Shown here in pieces: positions 5,856-13,456 of a stretch of DNA of 16,661 nt. Each line of letters starts with the position of its first letter. Position 1 is the stretch's first letter. Source of the DNA: an uncultured Clostridia bacterium (lineage in GTDB: Bacteria; Bacillota; Clostridia; Oscillospirales; Ruminococcaceae); NCBI GenBank assembly GCA_937893735.1, contig CALBGD010000174.1, positions 1 through 16,661 of the forward strand, given 5' to 3'. The notes below the pieces were generated by a model. That model was not told the DNA's origin, ran no database searches, and worked only from the letters and a program-made list of their open reading frames with translations. A program made the translations under genes and the position numbers.

Positions 5856-5868
5856 GGGAGGTAATTTT

Positions 5869-8475
5869 ATGAATCCTAACAAGTACACGAAAAAGTCCCT
5901 TGAGGCTGTGCAGTCTGCGCAGGATATCTCGATAAGCTATCAGAACAACTGCGTTGAGCAGGAGCACCTTCTGTATGCGCTGCTTTCACAGGATGGCAGC
6001 CTGACTTCCCAGGTGCTCACCAAGATGAATATAGACGCGGATGCCGTTGAGCAGGCGGCGCTGCACTTCATCGAGGGTATGCCGAGAGTTTCCGGCAGCG
6101 GCAGGGAAGCCGGAAAGATATATGTTTCCCCTGACCTTGACAAGGCGTTCACCGAGGCTGAGGCTCAGGCAGAGCGCATGAAGGACGAGTACGTCAGCGT
6201 TGAGCACCTGCTTCTTGCGCTGGCTGAGAAGCCCTCAAGCGGAGTTGCGGGGATATTCCGCAGCTTCGGCATTACAAGGGATAAGCTGCTGAAAGCAATT
6301 TCCGAGATACGCGGCAGCGCGAGAGTCACCTCGCAGGAGCCGGAGGAGACCTACGATGTTCTTAACAAGTACGGTCAGGACCTTGTTGAGCTTGCCCGTC
6401 AGAACAAGCTCGACCCGGTTATCGGCAGGGATAACGAGATAAGAAGCGTTATCCGCATACTCTCCCGTAAGACCAAGAACAACCCCTGCCTTATCGGTGA
6501 GCCGGGCGTCGGCAAGACCGCTATCGTAGAGGGTCTTGCGCTGAGAATCGTGCGCGGCGACGTTCCCTCCAACCTGAAGGACAGAAAGCTGTTCTCGCTG
6601 GATATGGGCGCGCTTATCGCAGGTGCAAAGTATCAGGGCGAGTTCGAGGAGCGCCTGAAAGCCGTCCTGAACGAGGTCAAGAAGAGCGAGGGCAAGATAC
6701 TGCTGTTCATTGATGAGATACACCTTATCGTAGGCGCCGGAAAGAACGGCGGCGCAATGGACGCAGGCAACCTGCTGAAGCCTATGCTGGCGCGCGGCGA
6801 ACTCCACTGCATCGGCGCGACCACCCTTGACGAGTACAGCAAGTACATCGAGAAGGACCCTGCGCTGGAGCGCCGTTTCCAGACGGTAATAGCAAACGAG
6901 CCCTCGGTTGAGGACACCATCTCTATCCTGAGAGGTCTTAAGGAGCGCTACGAGGTATTCCACGGCGTGCAGATACACGACAGCGCGATAATCGCGGCGG
7001 CTACGCTCTCCAACAGGTACATCACCGACAGGTTCCTGCCGGATAAGGCGATAGACCTTATTGATGAAGCCTGCGCTATGATACGCACCGAAATGGACAG
7101 CATGCCGCAGGAGCTTGACGAAATAAGCCGTTCCATCATGCAGGACGAGATAGAGGAGGCGGCTCTTAAAAAGGAGACCGACCAGCTTTCCAAGGAGCAC
7201 CTTGCCGATATCCAGAAGGAGCTTGCCGAGAAGCGCGAGAAGTTCAACGCCATGAAGGCAAAGTGGCAGAACGAGAAGAACGCCATCACAAGGGTTCAGG
7301 ATCTGCGTAAGGAGATCGAGAACACCAACGGCGAGATAGAAAAGGCAAAGCGCGAATACAACCTTAACAAGGCGGCTGAGCTCCAGTACGGCAAGCTGCC
7401 GAAGCTCCAGCAGGAGCTTGCAAAGGAGGAGGAGCTCGCCGAGCAGGCGAAGAGCGATTCGCTCCTGCGCGACAAGGTCGGCGAGGACGAGATAGCGCGT
7501 ATCGTTTCCAGATGGACGGGTATCCCGGTATCCAAGCTGGTAGAGGGCGAGCGCGAGAAGATACTGGCACTTGGCGATACTCTCCACAAGAGAGTCATCG
7601 GTCAGGACGAGGCGGTAGACCGCGTTACCGAGGCTATCATGCGCTCCCGTGCAGGTATCAACGACCCGAAGAAGCCGCTTGGCTCGTTCCTGTTCCTTGG
7701 CCCTACCGGCGTGGGCAAGACGGAGCTTGCAAAGGCTCTGGCTGAGGCTCTGTTCGACGACGAGCACAGCATCGTCCGTCTGGACATGAGCGAATATATG
7801 GAGAAATACAGCGTGTCCAGACTGATAGGCGCGCCTCCAGGATATGTCGGCTATGAGGAGGGCGGTCAGCTCACCGAGGCAGTGCGCAGGAAGCCCTATT
7901 CCGTTGTACTGTTCGACGAGGTCGAAAAGGCTCACCCGGACGTATTCAACGTGCTTCTTCAGGTTCTTGACGACGGCCGTATCACCGATGGTCAGGGACG
8001 TACGGTGGATTTCCGCAACACCATCATAATCCTGACCTCCAACCTTGGTTCGCAGTATATCCTCGAGGGTATCAACGACAAGGGCGAGATCTCCGAGGAG
8101 GCAAGGAAGTCCGTTGACGCACTGCTTAAGCAGTCGTTCAGACCGGAGTTCCTGAACCGTCTTGATGAGATCGTGTTCTACAAGCCGCTTCGCAAGGAGG
8201 AGATATTCAAGATAATCGACCTGCTTGCGGCCTCCCTCAAGAGCCGCCTGAAGGACAAGCAGATCTCCCTTGAGATCACCGACAAGGCAAAGCAGCTCAT
8301 CGTTGACAGCAGTTATGACCCGAGCTTCGGCGCGCGTCCGCTCAAGAGGTATATCCAGCGGAACCTTGAGACCATGGTCGCTAAGGAGATACTCCGCGAC
8401 GAGGTACATCAGGGCGACACCATCTCGGTAGACGAGCAGAACGGCGAGCTTACCGCGGTAGTTATAAAAAAGTAA
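5869..8475 (+). CDS. clpB: ATP-dependent disaggregase ClpB
   Basis: 868 residues, the usual ClpB length. It is a cytosolic hexameric Hsp100 that pulls proteins out of aggregates with DnaK. The order is the Clp N-domain (about 1-145, two repeats), AAA1 with Walker A GEPGVGKT (210-217), pore loop KYQG (254-257) and Walker B LLFIDE (278-283), then the coiled-coil middle domain (about 405-530, rich in E/K). AAA2 follows with Walker A GPTGVGKT (611-618), pore loop GYVGY (659-663) and Walker B LFDE (681-684), then the C-terminal D2 small domain. The middle domain separates it from ClpC/ClpA, and no IGF loop for ClpP was seen. The ribosome binding site GGGAGG is 8 nt before the ATG. It is transcribed behind the RHH gene and ends at a strong terminator. 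Confidence 0.98.
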   Translation: MNPNKYTKKSLEAVQSAQDISISYQNNCVEQEHLLYALLSQDGSLTSQVLTKMNIDADAVEQAALHFIEGMPRVSGSGREAGKIYVSPDLDKAFTEAEAQAERMKDEYVSVEHLLLALAEKPSSGVAGIFRSFGITRDKLLKAISEIRGSARVTSQEPEETYDVLNKYGQDLVELARQNKLDPVIGRDNEIRSVIRILSRKTKNNPCLIGEPGVGKTAIVEGLALRIVRGDVPSNLKDRKLFSLDMGALIAGAKYQGEFEERLKAVLNEVKKSEGKILLFIDEIHLIVGAGKNGGAMDAGNLLKPMLARGELHCIGATTLDEYSKYIEKDPALERRFQTVIANEPSVEDTISILRGLKERYEVFHGVQIHDSAIIAAATLSNRYITDRFLPDKAIDLIDEACAMIRTEMDSMPQELDEISRSIMQDEIEEAALKKETDQLSKEHLADIQKELAEKREKFNAMKAKWQNEKNAITRVQDLRKEIENTNGEIEKAKREYNLNKAAELQYGKLPKLQQELAKEEELAEQAKSDSLLRDKVGEDEIARIVSRWTGIPVSKLVEGEREKILALGDTLHKRVIGQDEAVDRVTEAIMRSRAGINDPKKPLGSFLFLGPTGVGKTELAKALAEALFDDEHSIVRLDMSEYMEKYSVSRLIGAPPGYVGYEEGGQLTEAVRRKPYSVVLFDEVEKAHPDVFNVLLQVLDDGRITDGQGRTVDFRNTIIILTSNLGSQYILEGINDKGEISEEARKSVDALLKQSFRPEFLNRLDEIVFYKPLRKEEIFKIIDLLAASLKSRLKDKQISLEITDKAKQLIVDSSYDPSFGARPLKRYIQRNLETMVAKEILRDEVHQGDTISVDEQNGELTAVVIKK

Positions 8476-8486
8476 CTTGATATTTT

Positions 8487-8522
8487 CTGCCCCGGCTGGG
8501 TGTTCAGCCGGGGCAGTTTTTT
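8487..8522 (+). terminator. Rho-independent terminator after clpB
   Basis: 12-bp perfect stem CTGCCCCGGCTG (8487-8498) / CAGCCGGGGCAG (8505-8516), 6-nt loop, then six T (8517-8522). Confidence 0.95.
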
Positions 8523-8606
8523 ACGCTTTTGCCCATAAAATTATGGAAATATAAGTCTGTTTTTGTTATATTTGTGCACTTCGTTCGTCAGAAAGTTAAC
8601 GAAAAA

Positions 8607-8635
8607 TTGATTTTTGAATGGTATGATTGTATCAT
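8607..8635 (+). promoter_or_regulatory. Candidate promoter of the patatin-like gene
   Basis: TTGATT (8607-8612), 17-bp spacer, TATCAT (8630-8635). It lies about 240 bp before the gene it would serve, because a 188-bp hairpin element sits in between. Confidence 0.5.
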
Positions 8636-8663
8636 GAGTTACCAGTGTAATTACATTACATAA

Positions 8664-8851
8664 GGGCACCTCTAAAAACCGGGACACGAGCAGATTTCGT
8701 ATACTGCTTGTAACAGATTCTAGGCGTCAAACCGCAGCGTTTTCCGCCGTAGGCGGATAATGCGTATACTGTATGTATTTCAAGGTTTGACAACGACGAA
8801 GATGATACAAGCAGTAGAAATCTGCCGTGAAGGAGGTTTTTAGAGGTGACC
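8664..8851. mobile_element. MITE-like 188-bp non-coding element with terminal inverted repeats
   Basis: The ends are inverted repeats: GGGCACCTCTAAAAACC (8664-8680) against the complement of 8835-8851, 16 of 17 matching, with a perfect 14-bp core at 8667-8680/8835-8848. The element is flanked by a direct repeat ATAA (8660-8663 and 8852-8855), which looks like a 4-bp target duplication. The inner parts are also mutually complementary: CAGATTTC and TACTGCTTGTA in the left arm recur inverted in the right arm, GTCAAACC (8726-8733) pairs with GGTTTGAC (8784-8791), and TCCGCC/GGCGGA (8743-8748/8752-8757) forms the tip. The whole could fold into one long imperfect hairpin. No protein-coding capacity was seen. 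A 4-bp duplication would fit mobilisation in trans by an IS5-like transposase, but the family is not established. Confidence 0.82.
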
Positions 8852-8876
8852 ATAATAGAAAAACGGTGGTGAACAT

Positions 8877-9800
8877 ATGAAAACAGGACTTATACTTGAA
8901 GGAGGCGCAGTGAGGGGAATATTCACTGCGGGCGTACTTGACAGACTTATGGAGAACGGGATATACTACCCCTACGTTGTGGGAGTTTCCGCGGGCGGCG
9001 GCAACGCGATGAGCTACGTTTCCCGGCAGATAGGCAGGACGGCGCGCCAGATAAACGCCCCGAAATCCGAATCGTATTTCGGGTTCAAGCAGTTTGTGGA
9101 GGTGCACAAGATAATCAACCTCGACAAGATGGCGTTCGAATACCCCTACAAGCAGTTCCCGTTCGATTTTGATACATACTTTAACAGCGATACCATGGTA
9201 GAATACACCTGCACCTGCTGTGAGACCGGAAAAGCGGAGTTCTTCTCCGAGAAGCACGACCAGAACCGCCTGCTGAGCATAGTCAAGGCGACCTGCTCTG
9301 TGCCCATGCTCTGCGACCCGGTGGAGCTCGGCGGGAAGCACTACCTTGACGGCAGCATTGCAGATTCCATTCCGATACAGCACGCGCTGGACATGGGCTG
9401 CGACAAGGTGGTTATCGTCCTGACCAAGCCGGACACCAACGTTCCGCCGACAAATTACGCGAAGTTCCGCAAGGTGATCTCGCATATGTACAAGGATTAT
9501 CCGAAGTTCATAGACGCCTGCATGGAGCGTGTGGAGAATTACAACAAGACCACCGCGCTGATGGATAAATTACAGGCGGAGGGAAAGGCGTTCGTTATCC
9601 GTCCGCAGATCCCCACGATATCCAAGTTCGAGCAGGACAGCCGCAAGATCATGGAGCTTTACCGCCACGGCTATACGCTGATGGACAAGCGCCTGATGGA
9701 GCTCGTTGACTGGAGCGAGGGCAGGGCGCACTCCGCAGAGGCGGAGGTTCCGGTTCCCGCCGCGCAGGAGATTACGGAGGACGGAGTTCTGCTGGCATAA
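8877..9800 (+). CDS. Patatin-like phospholipase family protein
   Basis: 307 residues, cytosolic, no signal peptide. The patatin core is complete: the oxyanion-hole loop GGAVRG (9-14), the nucleophile elbow GVSAGG with S38, and the second dyad residue D158 in DGSIADSIP. It resembles the bacterial YjjU/RssA-type group (LILEGGAVRGIFTAGVLD near the N-terminus, SVPMLCDPVELGGKHYLDGS before the dyad Asp, C-terminal helical region), which are predicted lipid acyl hydrolases; the substrate is unknown. The last 30 residues are polar and probably disordered. The ATG at 8877-8879 has only a weak GGTGG-type ribosome binding site. It is a single-gene unit: a MITE-like element lies 25 bp upstream in the leader, and a terminator follows. 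Confidence 0.92.
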   Translation: MKTGLILEGGAVRGIFTAGVLDRLMENGIYYPYVVGVSAGGGNAMSYVSRQIGRTARQINAPKSESYFGFKQFVEVHKIINLDKMAFEYPYKQFPFDFDTYFNSDTMVEYTCTCCETGKAEFFSEKHDQNRLLSIVKATCSVPMLCDPVELGGKHYLDGSIADSIPIQHALDMGCDKVVIVLTKPDTNVPPTNYAKFRKVISHMYKDYPKFIDACMERVENYNKTTALMDKLQAEGKAFVIRPQIPTISKFEQDSRKIMELYRHGYTLMDKRLMELVDWSEGRAHSAEAEVPVPAAQEITEDGVLLA

Positions 9801-9809
9801 TAAATAATT

Positions 9810-9840
9810 CGGGAGGGTGCTTGCCCTCCCGTTTGTTATT
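9810..9840. terminator. Terminator between two convergent genes
   Basis: 8-bp perfect stem CGGGAGGG (9810-9817) / CCCTCCCG (9824-9831), loop TGCTTG, followed on + by TTTGTTATT. On the minus strand it is followed by AATTATTTATT, so it may also stop the converging MATE/kinase transcript, whose last stop codon is at 9836. Confidence 0.85.
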
Positions 9841-10312
9841 TCCGGTGCTCCCGCATTCCGATGTAATTCGCGATGAGCTGCGCGGTTGCTTCTGCGCCTA
9901 TCGAGGAATCCACCATCAGGTCGTAATTCCGGCGGCCGCCCCACTCGCCGCCGGAAATGCTCCGATAATACGCCCCGCGCGCCTCGTCTGCGCGGCGTAT
10001 GTTCTTCTGAGCCTGCTCCCGGGAATCCCCGTAGACCTCCATCACCTTTGCTATACGGAATTCCTCCGGAGCATAGATGAACACGCGCACCACGTCCGGG
10101 TCGTCCCGCAGGACGTAATCCGCCGCCCTGCCCACGATAACGCAGCTTCCGTTTCCGGCTATCAGGCGTATCACCTTGTTCTGCGCCGCGACTGCGTGCT
10201 GCACCGGCTTTGTGGAAAGGTACAGGTCGTGCATTCCGTCCGGGGAATTACGGTTCAGGTCGGATATGAACTCCTTGTCAAGACCGCTCTCCTTTGCCGC
10301 GAGGGCGGTCAT
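9836..10312 (-). CDS. Cytidylate-kinase-like protein, P-loop encoded upstream of any usable start (probably frameshifted)
   Basis: From ATG at 10310-10312 the frame gives 158 residues of a cytidylate-kinase-like NMP kinase: AAKESGLDKEF, the VIRLIAGNGSCVIVGRAADYVLRDDPDVVRVFIYAP core, the arginine-rich lid QAQKNIRRADEARGAYY and NYDLMVDSS. On its own it lacks the nucleotide-binding loop. Reading the same frame upstream gives T-L-P-REHGSGGKQVGRLLAEKLGIPFYYKE directly before that Met, which is the missing N-terminus with P-loop GSGGK at 10367-10381. These codons lie inside the end of the MATE gene in its -1 frame and no ATG, GTG or TTG occurs in this frame over the preceding 200 bp or more. AAGGAG also abuts ATG 10312 with no spacing. 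The 158-residue product is therefore unlikely to be the functional form. Either a one-base deletion near 10399-10401 broke a MATE-kinase fusion, recoding occurs, or the assembly has an error. Confidence 0.8.
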   Translation of the reverse strand: MTALAAKESGLDKEFISDLNRNSPDGMHDLYLSTKPVQHAVAAQNKVIRLIAGNGSCVIVGRAADYVLRDDPDVVRVFIYAPEEFRIAKVMEVYGDSREQAQKNIRRADEARGAYYRSISGGEWGGRRNYDLMVDSSIGAEATAQLIANYIGMREHRK

Positions 10313-10359
10313 CTCCTTATAATAGAACGGTATGCCGAGCTTCTCGGCGAGCAGGCGTC

Positions 10360-11754
10360 CTACCTGCTTTCCGCCGGAACCGTGCTCGCGCGGGAGGGTT
10401 TCAGAGCCTCCCCGGAATCCTGCGCCCTGCTTCCGATGACGTAAGGGTGTCTCAGGAACCTGCGGTAGAATATCAGCCCGACAAGAGAGGTGAGGGTATC
10501 CGTCACAGGATAGGTCAGCCAGAACCAGTCCAGCCCGAACCGCGAGAACAGGAACGCCAGCGGCACGAACAGCACCACAGTCCGCACCACGGTGAGCATG
10601 GAGCTCTTCACGCTGGAACCGACCGCCTGAAAGAACACCGGGAACGTCAGCGAGGTCACCAGCGGAATGAAGCTGATCCCGATTATCCTGAACGCCGGTA
10701 TACCTATGGAAACGACAAGCTCGTCCGATGAGAACACTCTCAGCATCTGCTCCGGAATGAACTCAAAGCAGAGAGTTCCGAGGAACATCAGCGCCATGCC
10801 GAAAATCACGGAGGTCCACAGCGTTTTCTTGCAGCGGTCGATGTTACGGGCGGCATAGTTGTAGCTTATCACCGGGACTATGCAGGTCTGCATGGAGCCC
10901 AGCGGGATAAAGAAGAACGTCTGCCACTTGTAATACAGGCCAAGCACGGTCACTGCCTGATCTGAGAATGTCGCGAGGATAAGGTTCAGCCCGAATATGT
11001 ACAGCGTGTACGCCGCCTGCATGAGTATATTCGGCAGCCCCAGCCGGAATATTGTCCTGATGTGCCCGGGGAACTTTCTGAGCTCCGGCGCCCTGCGGAA
11101 TCCGCCTTTCATGACGATGAGCGCCGCGACCACCTGACCTGCGACAGTTGCGACGGCGGCTCCGGAAATGCCCATCTCCGGGAGGCCCAGCATACCGAAA
11201 ATCAGCAGCGGGTCGAGTATTATGTTTGTGACGGCTCCGGCTATCTGCGCCGCCATGGGAACCTTCATGCCGCCGTTTGCCTGATGTACCTTTGTCCAGA
11301 CGCTCTCTAGGAACAGTCCGAAGCTGAAAACGCAGACTATCCTGCCGTATGAGATAACGTCCGCGATAACGTCCGGGGAGCTGGTGGACATTTCCGCATA
11401 TGTCGGCATAAAAAACCACATCAGCGCCGCGAATATCACCCACAGTACCACGGCAAGCGGAGTTCCTACCCCGGCGTACTCGTCGGCTTCCTTGGTTTTG
11501 CCTGCGCCAAGCCGTGCCGCCATGACGGTGTTTATTCCCACGCCGGTGCCGACCGCAATCGCTATCATCAGCAGCTGGAGCGGGTATACTATTGACAGCG
11601 CGGTAAGTCCGCTTCCGGAATATTTTCCGATGAAAAGGCTGTCGATTATGTTGTAAAGCGCCTGAATAAGCTGCGCCAGCATTACCGGCGGAGCAAGCTT
11701 CAGCAGCACCTTTGATATCTTTTCCTTACCGAATAATTCAGCAGTGTCTGTCAT
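10360..11754 (-). CDS. MATE family multidrug/Na+ antiporter
   Basis: 464 residues with about 12 hydrophobic helices in two repeats. The N-terminal half shows the MATE signature (KLAPPVMLAQLIQALYNIIDSLFIGKYSG, then ALSIVYPLQLLMIAIAVGTGVGINTVMAARLGAGK). The second half restarts near FRLGLPNILMQAAYTLYIFGLNLIL. MATE proteins export cationic or small compounds using Na+ or H+ gradients; the substrate cannot be predicted. The ribosome binding site AGGAGA lies 7 nt before ATG 11752-11754. The genuine transporter appears to end near FYRRFLRHPYVIGSR. The last 12 residues (PSRASTVPAESR) are the out-of-frame reading of the kinase P-loop codons, so the C-terminus is probably an artefact of a frameshift. 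With one extra base at the A tract 10399-10401, the frame would continue into the kinase and give a fusion of about 639 residues. Confidence 0.93.
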   Translation of the reverse strand: MTDTAELFGKEKISKVLLKLAPPVMLAQLIQALYNIIDSLFIGKYSGSGLTALSIVYPLQLLMIAIAVGTGVGINTVMAARLGAGKTKEADEYAGVGTPLAVVLWVIFAALMWFFMPTYAEMSTSSPDVIADVISYGRIVCVFSFGLFLESVWTKVHQANGGMKVPMAAQIAGAVTNIILDPLLIFGMLGLPEMGISGAAVATVAGQVVAALIVMKGGFRRAPELRKFPGHIRTIFRLGLPNILMQAAYTLYIFGLNLILATFSDQAVTVLGLYYKWQTFFFIPLGSMQTCIVPVISYNYAARNIDRCKKTLWTSVIFGMALMFLGTLCFEFIPEQMLRVFSSDELVVSIGIPAFRIIGISFIPLVTSLTFPVFFQAVGSSVKSSMLTVVRTVVLFVPLAFLFSRFGLDWFWLTYPVTDTLTSLVGLIFYRRFLRHPYVIGSRAQDSGEALKPSRASTVPAESR

Positions 11755-11787
11755 GTGAGTTCTCCTGTTCTTTTGCTATGCAATAGT

Positions 11788-11816
11788 ATTATAGTACTCG
11801 GAGCAACGTTTGTCAA
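11788..11816 (-). promoter_or_regulatory. Consensus sigma-A promoter of the MATE gene
   Basis: On the minus strand TTGACA (11811-11816), 17-bp spacer, TATAAT (11788-11793): a perfect match to consensus, with a leader of about 25 nt. Confidence 0.9.
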
Positions 11817-11872
11817 TATATCCGCATTTCCTGGGAATAATTATTGCAGAGATAAATTTCATCTGGTTTTCA

Positions 11873-11901
11873 TTGACTTACTTAATGATTTGTGTTAAAA
11901 T
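11873..11901 (+). promoter_or_regulatory. Promoter of the HdeD-like gene and kptA
   Basis: TTGACT (11873-11878), 17-bp spacer, TAAAAT (11896-11901); predicted transcription start near 11908. It is divergent from the MATE promoter, with 56 bp between the two -35 elements. Confidence 0.82.
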
Positions 11902-11923
11902 ACAATTAGAACACAGATGTGTT
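11891..11923 (+). promoter_or_regulatory. Inverted-repeat operator candidate (TGTGTT/AACACA) at the HdeD-like promoter
   Basis: AACACAGATGTGTT (11910-11923) is a perfect 6+6 palindrome covering the predicted start of transcription. A further TGTGTT at 11891-11896 overlaps the start of the -10 region and is itself inverted relative to AACACA at 11910-11915. Three half-sites around +1 suggest a repressor site; the protein is unknown. Confidence 0.5.
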
Positions 11924-11946
11924 ATAAATCGAGAGGAGATATAAAA

Positions 11947-12528
11947 ATGAAAACAGCATATAACATCGGATATTATCTGATTTCCGCAGCGCTGTGTGCG
12001 CTTGGTATATTCCTGATAGCCTGCCCGCAGGTGATGGCGGCATTCCTCGGGATGATCTTCGGGATACTGCTGATAATTTTTGGCGCGGTAAGGCTCGTGG
12101 GCTATTTCTCCAAGAAAAGCATACAGTCGGTATTCCAGTTTGACCTTGCCTCGGGACTTATCCTGCTGGCGCTCGGCATAGTTATCCTCACCAACCCTGA
12201 GAGTCTTATGAGTTTCATCTGCATCACGATGGGAATATTCCTGCTGACTGACGGGATATTCAAGATACAGACCGCCCTTGATACCCGCCGTCTCGGGATA
12301 GGCAAGTGGCAGGTGATACTGATATTTGCGATAATCACCGTTATATTCGGGCTGACGCTGATGTTCCGTCCGGGCTATGGCACTGACCTGATCATCACCA
12401 TTCTCGGAATTTCCATGCTGTCCGAGGGTATACTGAACTTCATCACGGCTTTTATAGCTTCAAAGGCGGCGAAGAATCATCGCCCGGAGACTATCGACAT
12501 CGACCCGGAAAACTATCATGAAAAGTAA
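11947..12528 (+). CDS. HdeD/DUF308 family membrane protein
   Basis: 193 residues, almost entirely hydrophobic, with six predicted membrane helices in three pairs: about 6-26/31-53, 68-82/88-107 and 121-140/147-167. Short charged turns and the repeated GIFL/GILLIIFG-type glycine pattern are typical of HdeD/DUF308 proteins. HdeD in E. coli is tied to acid resistance at high cell density, but most Firmicute members have no known role. The chosen start is ATG 11947 with GAGGAGA about 8 nt upstream; an in-frame ATG at 11917 exists but lies within the operator-like palindrome, has no ribosome binding site and would add a polar extension. The polar C-tail ends HRPETIDIDPENYHEK. The last 11 bp overlap kptA, so the two are co-translated. 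Confidence 0.88.
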   Translation: MKTAYNIGYYLISAALCALGIFLIACPQVMAAFLGMIFGILLIIFGAVRLVGYFSKKSIQSVFQFDLASGLILLALGIVILTNPESLMSFICITMGIFLLTDGIFKIQTALDTRRLGIGKWQVILIFAIITVIFGLTLMFRPGYGTDLIITILGISMLSEGILNFITAFIASKAAKNHRPETIDIDPENYHEK

Positions 12529-13063
12529 CGGAAATCTTACCAGCCTCAGCAGGTTCATCAGCCTGGTGCTGCGGCACAAGCCGGAGGCAATAGGGATAAC
12601 CCTTGACGAGCACGGCTGGGCGGACGTGAACGAGCTGATTTCCGGAGTAAACCGCACTCAGCCGCTGGATATGGAAACCCTTGAGGAGATAGTCCGCACG
12701 GACGAAAAGCAGCGGTATTCGTTCAGCGGGGACAAAACGCTGATACGCGCCAACCAGGGACATTCAATCCCGGTAGACGTGGAGCTGCCGCAGGCGGAGC
12801 CGCCCGAAATACTCTACCACGGCACTGCTGAGCGCTTCACCGCCGCCATTGAAGCTGAGGGACTGCGCCCGATGTCCCGGCTGTACGTTCATCTCTCAAA
12901 GAGCGCTGAGACCGCCAGGAAGGTAGGCTCCCGCCACGGGAAGCCCGTTATCTACGAGGTGCTCGCCGGGGAAATGAGCCGCCGCGGCTTTGAATTCCGG
13001 CTGTCCGTGAACGGTGTGTGGCTGACTAAGGAAGTGCCGCCGGAATTCCTGCGCAGAATATGA
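12518..13063 (+). CDS. kptA: RNA 2'-phosphotransferase Tpt1/KptA
   Basis: 181 residues, the normal size. KptA moves an internal RNA 2'-phosphate to NAD+, releasing nicotinamide and ADP-ribose 1'',2''-cyclic phosphate. The N-terminal winged-helix lobe begins with SRFISLVLRHKP, whose R19-H20 pair is catalytic in the family, followed by GWADVNELI. A linker holds IRANQGHS (76-83), with the third conserved basic residue R77. The C-terminal ADP-ribosyltransferase lobe has LYHGT (99-103), VHLSKS (124-129), the VGSRHGKPVIYEV strand and the NGVWLTKEVPPEFL closing motif. In eukaryotes it finishes tRNA splicing; bacteria lack that pathway and the bacterial substrate is unsettled. The ATG overlaps the HdeD-like gene by 11 bp in another frame and has no strong ribosome binding site, so translational coupling is likely. 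A terminator follows. Confidence 0.95.
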   Translation: MKSNGNLTSLSRFISLVLRHKPEAIGITLDEHGWADVNELISGVNRTQPLDMETLEEIVRTDEKQRYSFSGDKTLIRANQGHSIPVDVELPQAEPPEILYHGTAERFTAAIEAEGLRPMSRLYVHLSKSAETARKVGSRHGKPVIYEVLAGEMSRRGFEFRLSVNGVWLTKEVPPEFLRRI

Positions 13064-13105
13064 AAACACTGATGGGAGAGGTAAAACCGCTCCCTCAGTC
13101 TGTCG

Positions 13106-13134
13106 AAAAAGTCCGGCGAAAGCTGGGCTTTTTT
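13106..13134 (+). terminator. Terminator of the HdeD-like/kptA operon
   Basis: 10-bp stem AAAGTCCGGC (13108-13117) / GCTGGGCTTT (13122-13131) with two G-U pairs and a GAAA tetraloop, extended by A-T pairs at 13106-13107 and followed by T to 13134. Confidence 0.9.
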
Positions 13135-13185
13135 GTGATATGCCTTGTTTTTCGTGTTTTAGTCCTTTTGCGGCATGATATTTAT

Positions 13186-13223
13186 AAAGCCATCTATCGT
13201 TGAGAAATGAAAGATGGCTTTTT
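13186..13223 (+). terminator. Second tandem terminator
   Basis: 10-bp perfect stem AAAGCCATCT (13186-13195) / AGATGGCTTT (13212-13221), 16-nt loop, T run 13219-13223. Confidence 0.75.
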
Positions 13224-13237
13224 CGGCTGACTGTGAT

Positions 13238-13260
13238 GACTGCTTTGGCAGTCCTTTTTT
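13238..13260 (+). terminator. Third tandem terminator
   Basis: 6-bp stem GACTGC (13238-13243) / GCAGTC (13248-13253), loop TTTG, then C and six T (13255-13260). It completes a row of three terminators before the rpoB promoter. Confidence 0.78.
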
Positions 13261-13408
13261 GTGCGTCAATTGCCCTGAATTGCCTGTTTTGTGCGGTTTG
13301 TCGGAATTTGCCGCAGAAATTCCGCAAAGTTTGTTGCTTTGGGCAAAAAAATCGTCCCTAATAACAAAAATGCTCGGAATATTCGGCTCATTTTTTACCG
13401 CGGAACGC
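13261..13408. other. Intergenic spacer with a small inverted repeat, no gene seen
   Basis: No coding frame with a ribosome binding site was found. Visible elements are a direct repeat AATTGCC (13268-13274 and 13278-13284) and an 8-bp inverted repeat CGGAATTT (13302-13309) / AAATTCCG (13317-13324) with a 7-nt loop. The latter has no T run, so it is not called a terminator. The right part is A/T-rich ahead of the rpoB promoter. Confidence 0.55.
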
Positions 13409-13437
13409 TTGACTTTTGCCGGTAATTATGCTATAAT
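13409..13437 (+). promoter_or_regulatory. Near-consensus promoter of rpoB
   Basis: TTGACT (13409-13414), 17-bp spacer, TATAAT (13432-13437); predicted start near 13444. Confidence 0.92.
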
Positions 13438-13456
13438 ATCATAATGTATCATAATG
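13437..13456 (+). repeat. Tandem 10-bp direct repeat at the rpoB transcription start
   Basis: TATCATAATG occurs twice, head to tail and without mismatch (13437-13446, 13447-13456), beginning at the last base of the -10 hexamer. One helical turn per unit would put both copies on the same DNA face. Confidence 0.85.

Noticed and set aside
6235..8409. Open frame of 724 codons antisense to clpB
   Set aside because: Mirror frame of the strongly biased clpB codons; no start signal and no domain. The same applies to long minus-strand frames under rpoB (13984-15093, 15106-16266).
8656..8853. Small open frame on minus across the hairpin element
   Set aside because: It coincides with the MITE, begins and ends in its terminal repeats and has no ribosome binding site.
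10399..10401. Programmed -1 frameshift site in MATE
   Set aside because: No X-XXY-YYZ heptamer is present in the MATE frame around the overlap, so recoding is not asserted.
11917..11946. Upstream ATG extending the HdeD-like protein by ten residues
   Set aside because: It lies in the palindrome near the transcription start, has no ribosome binding site and adds a charged stretch before the first membrane helix.
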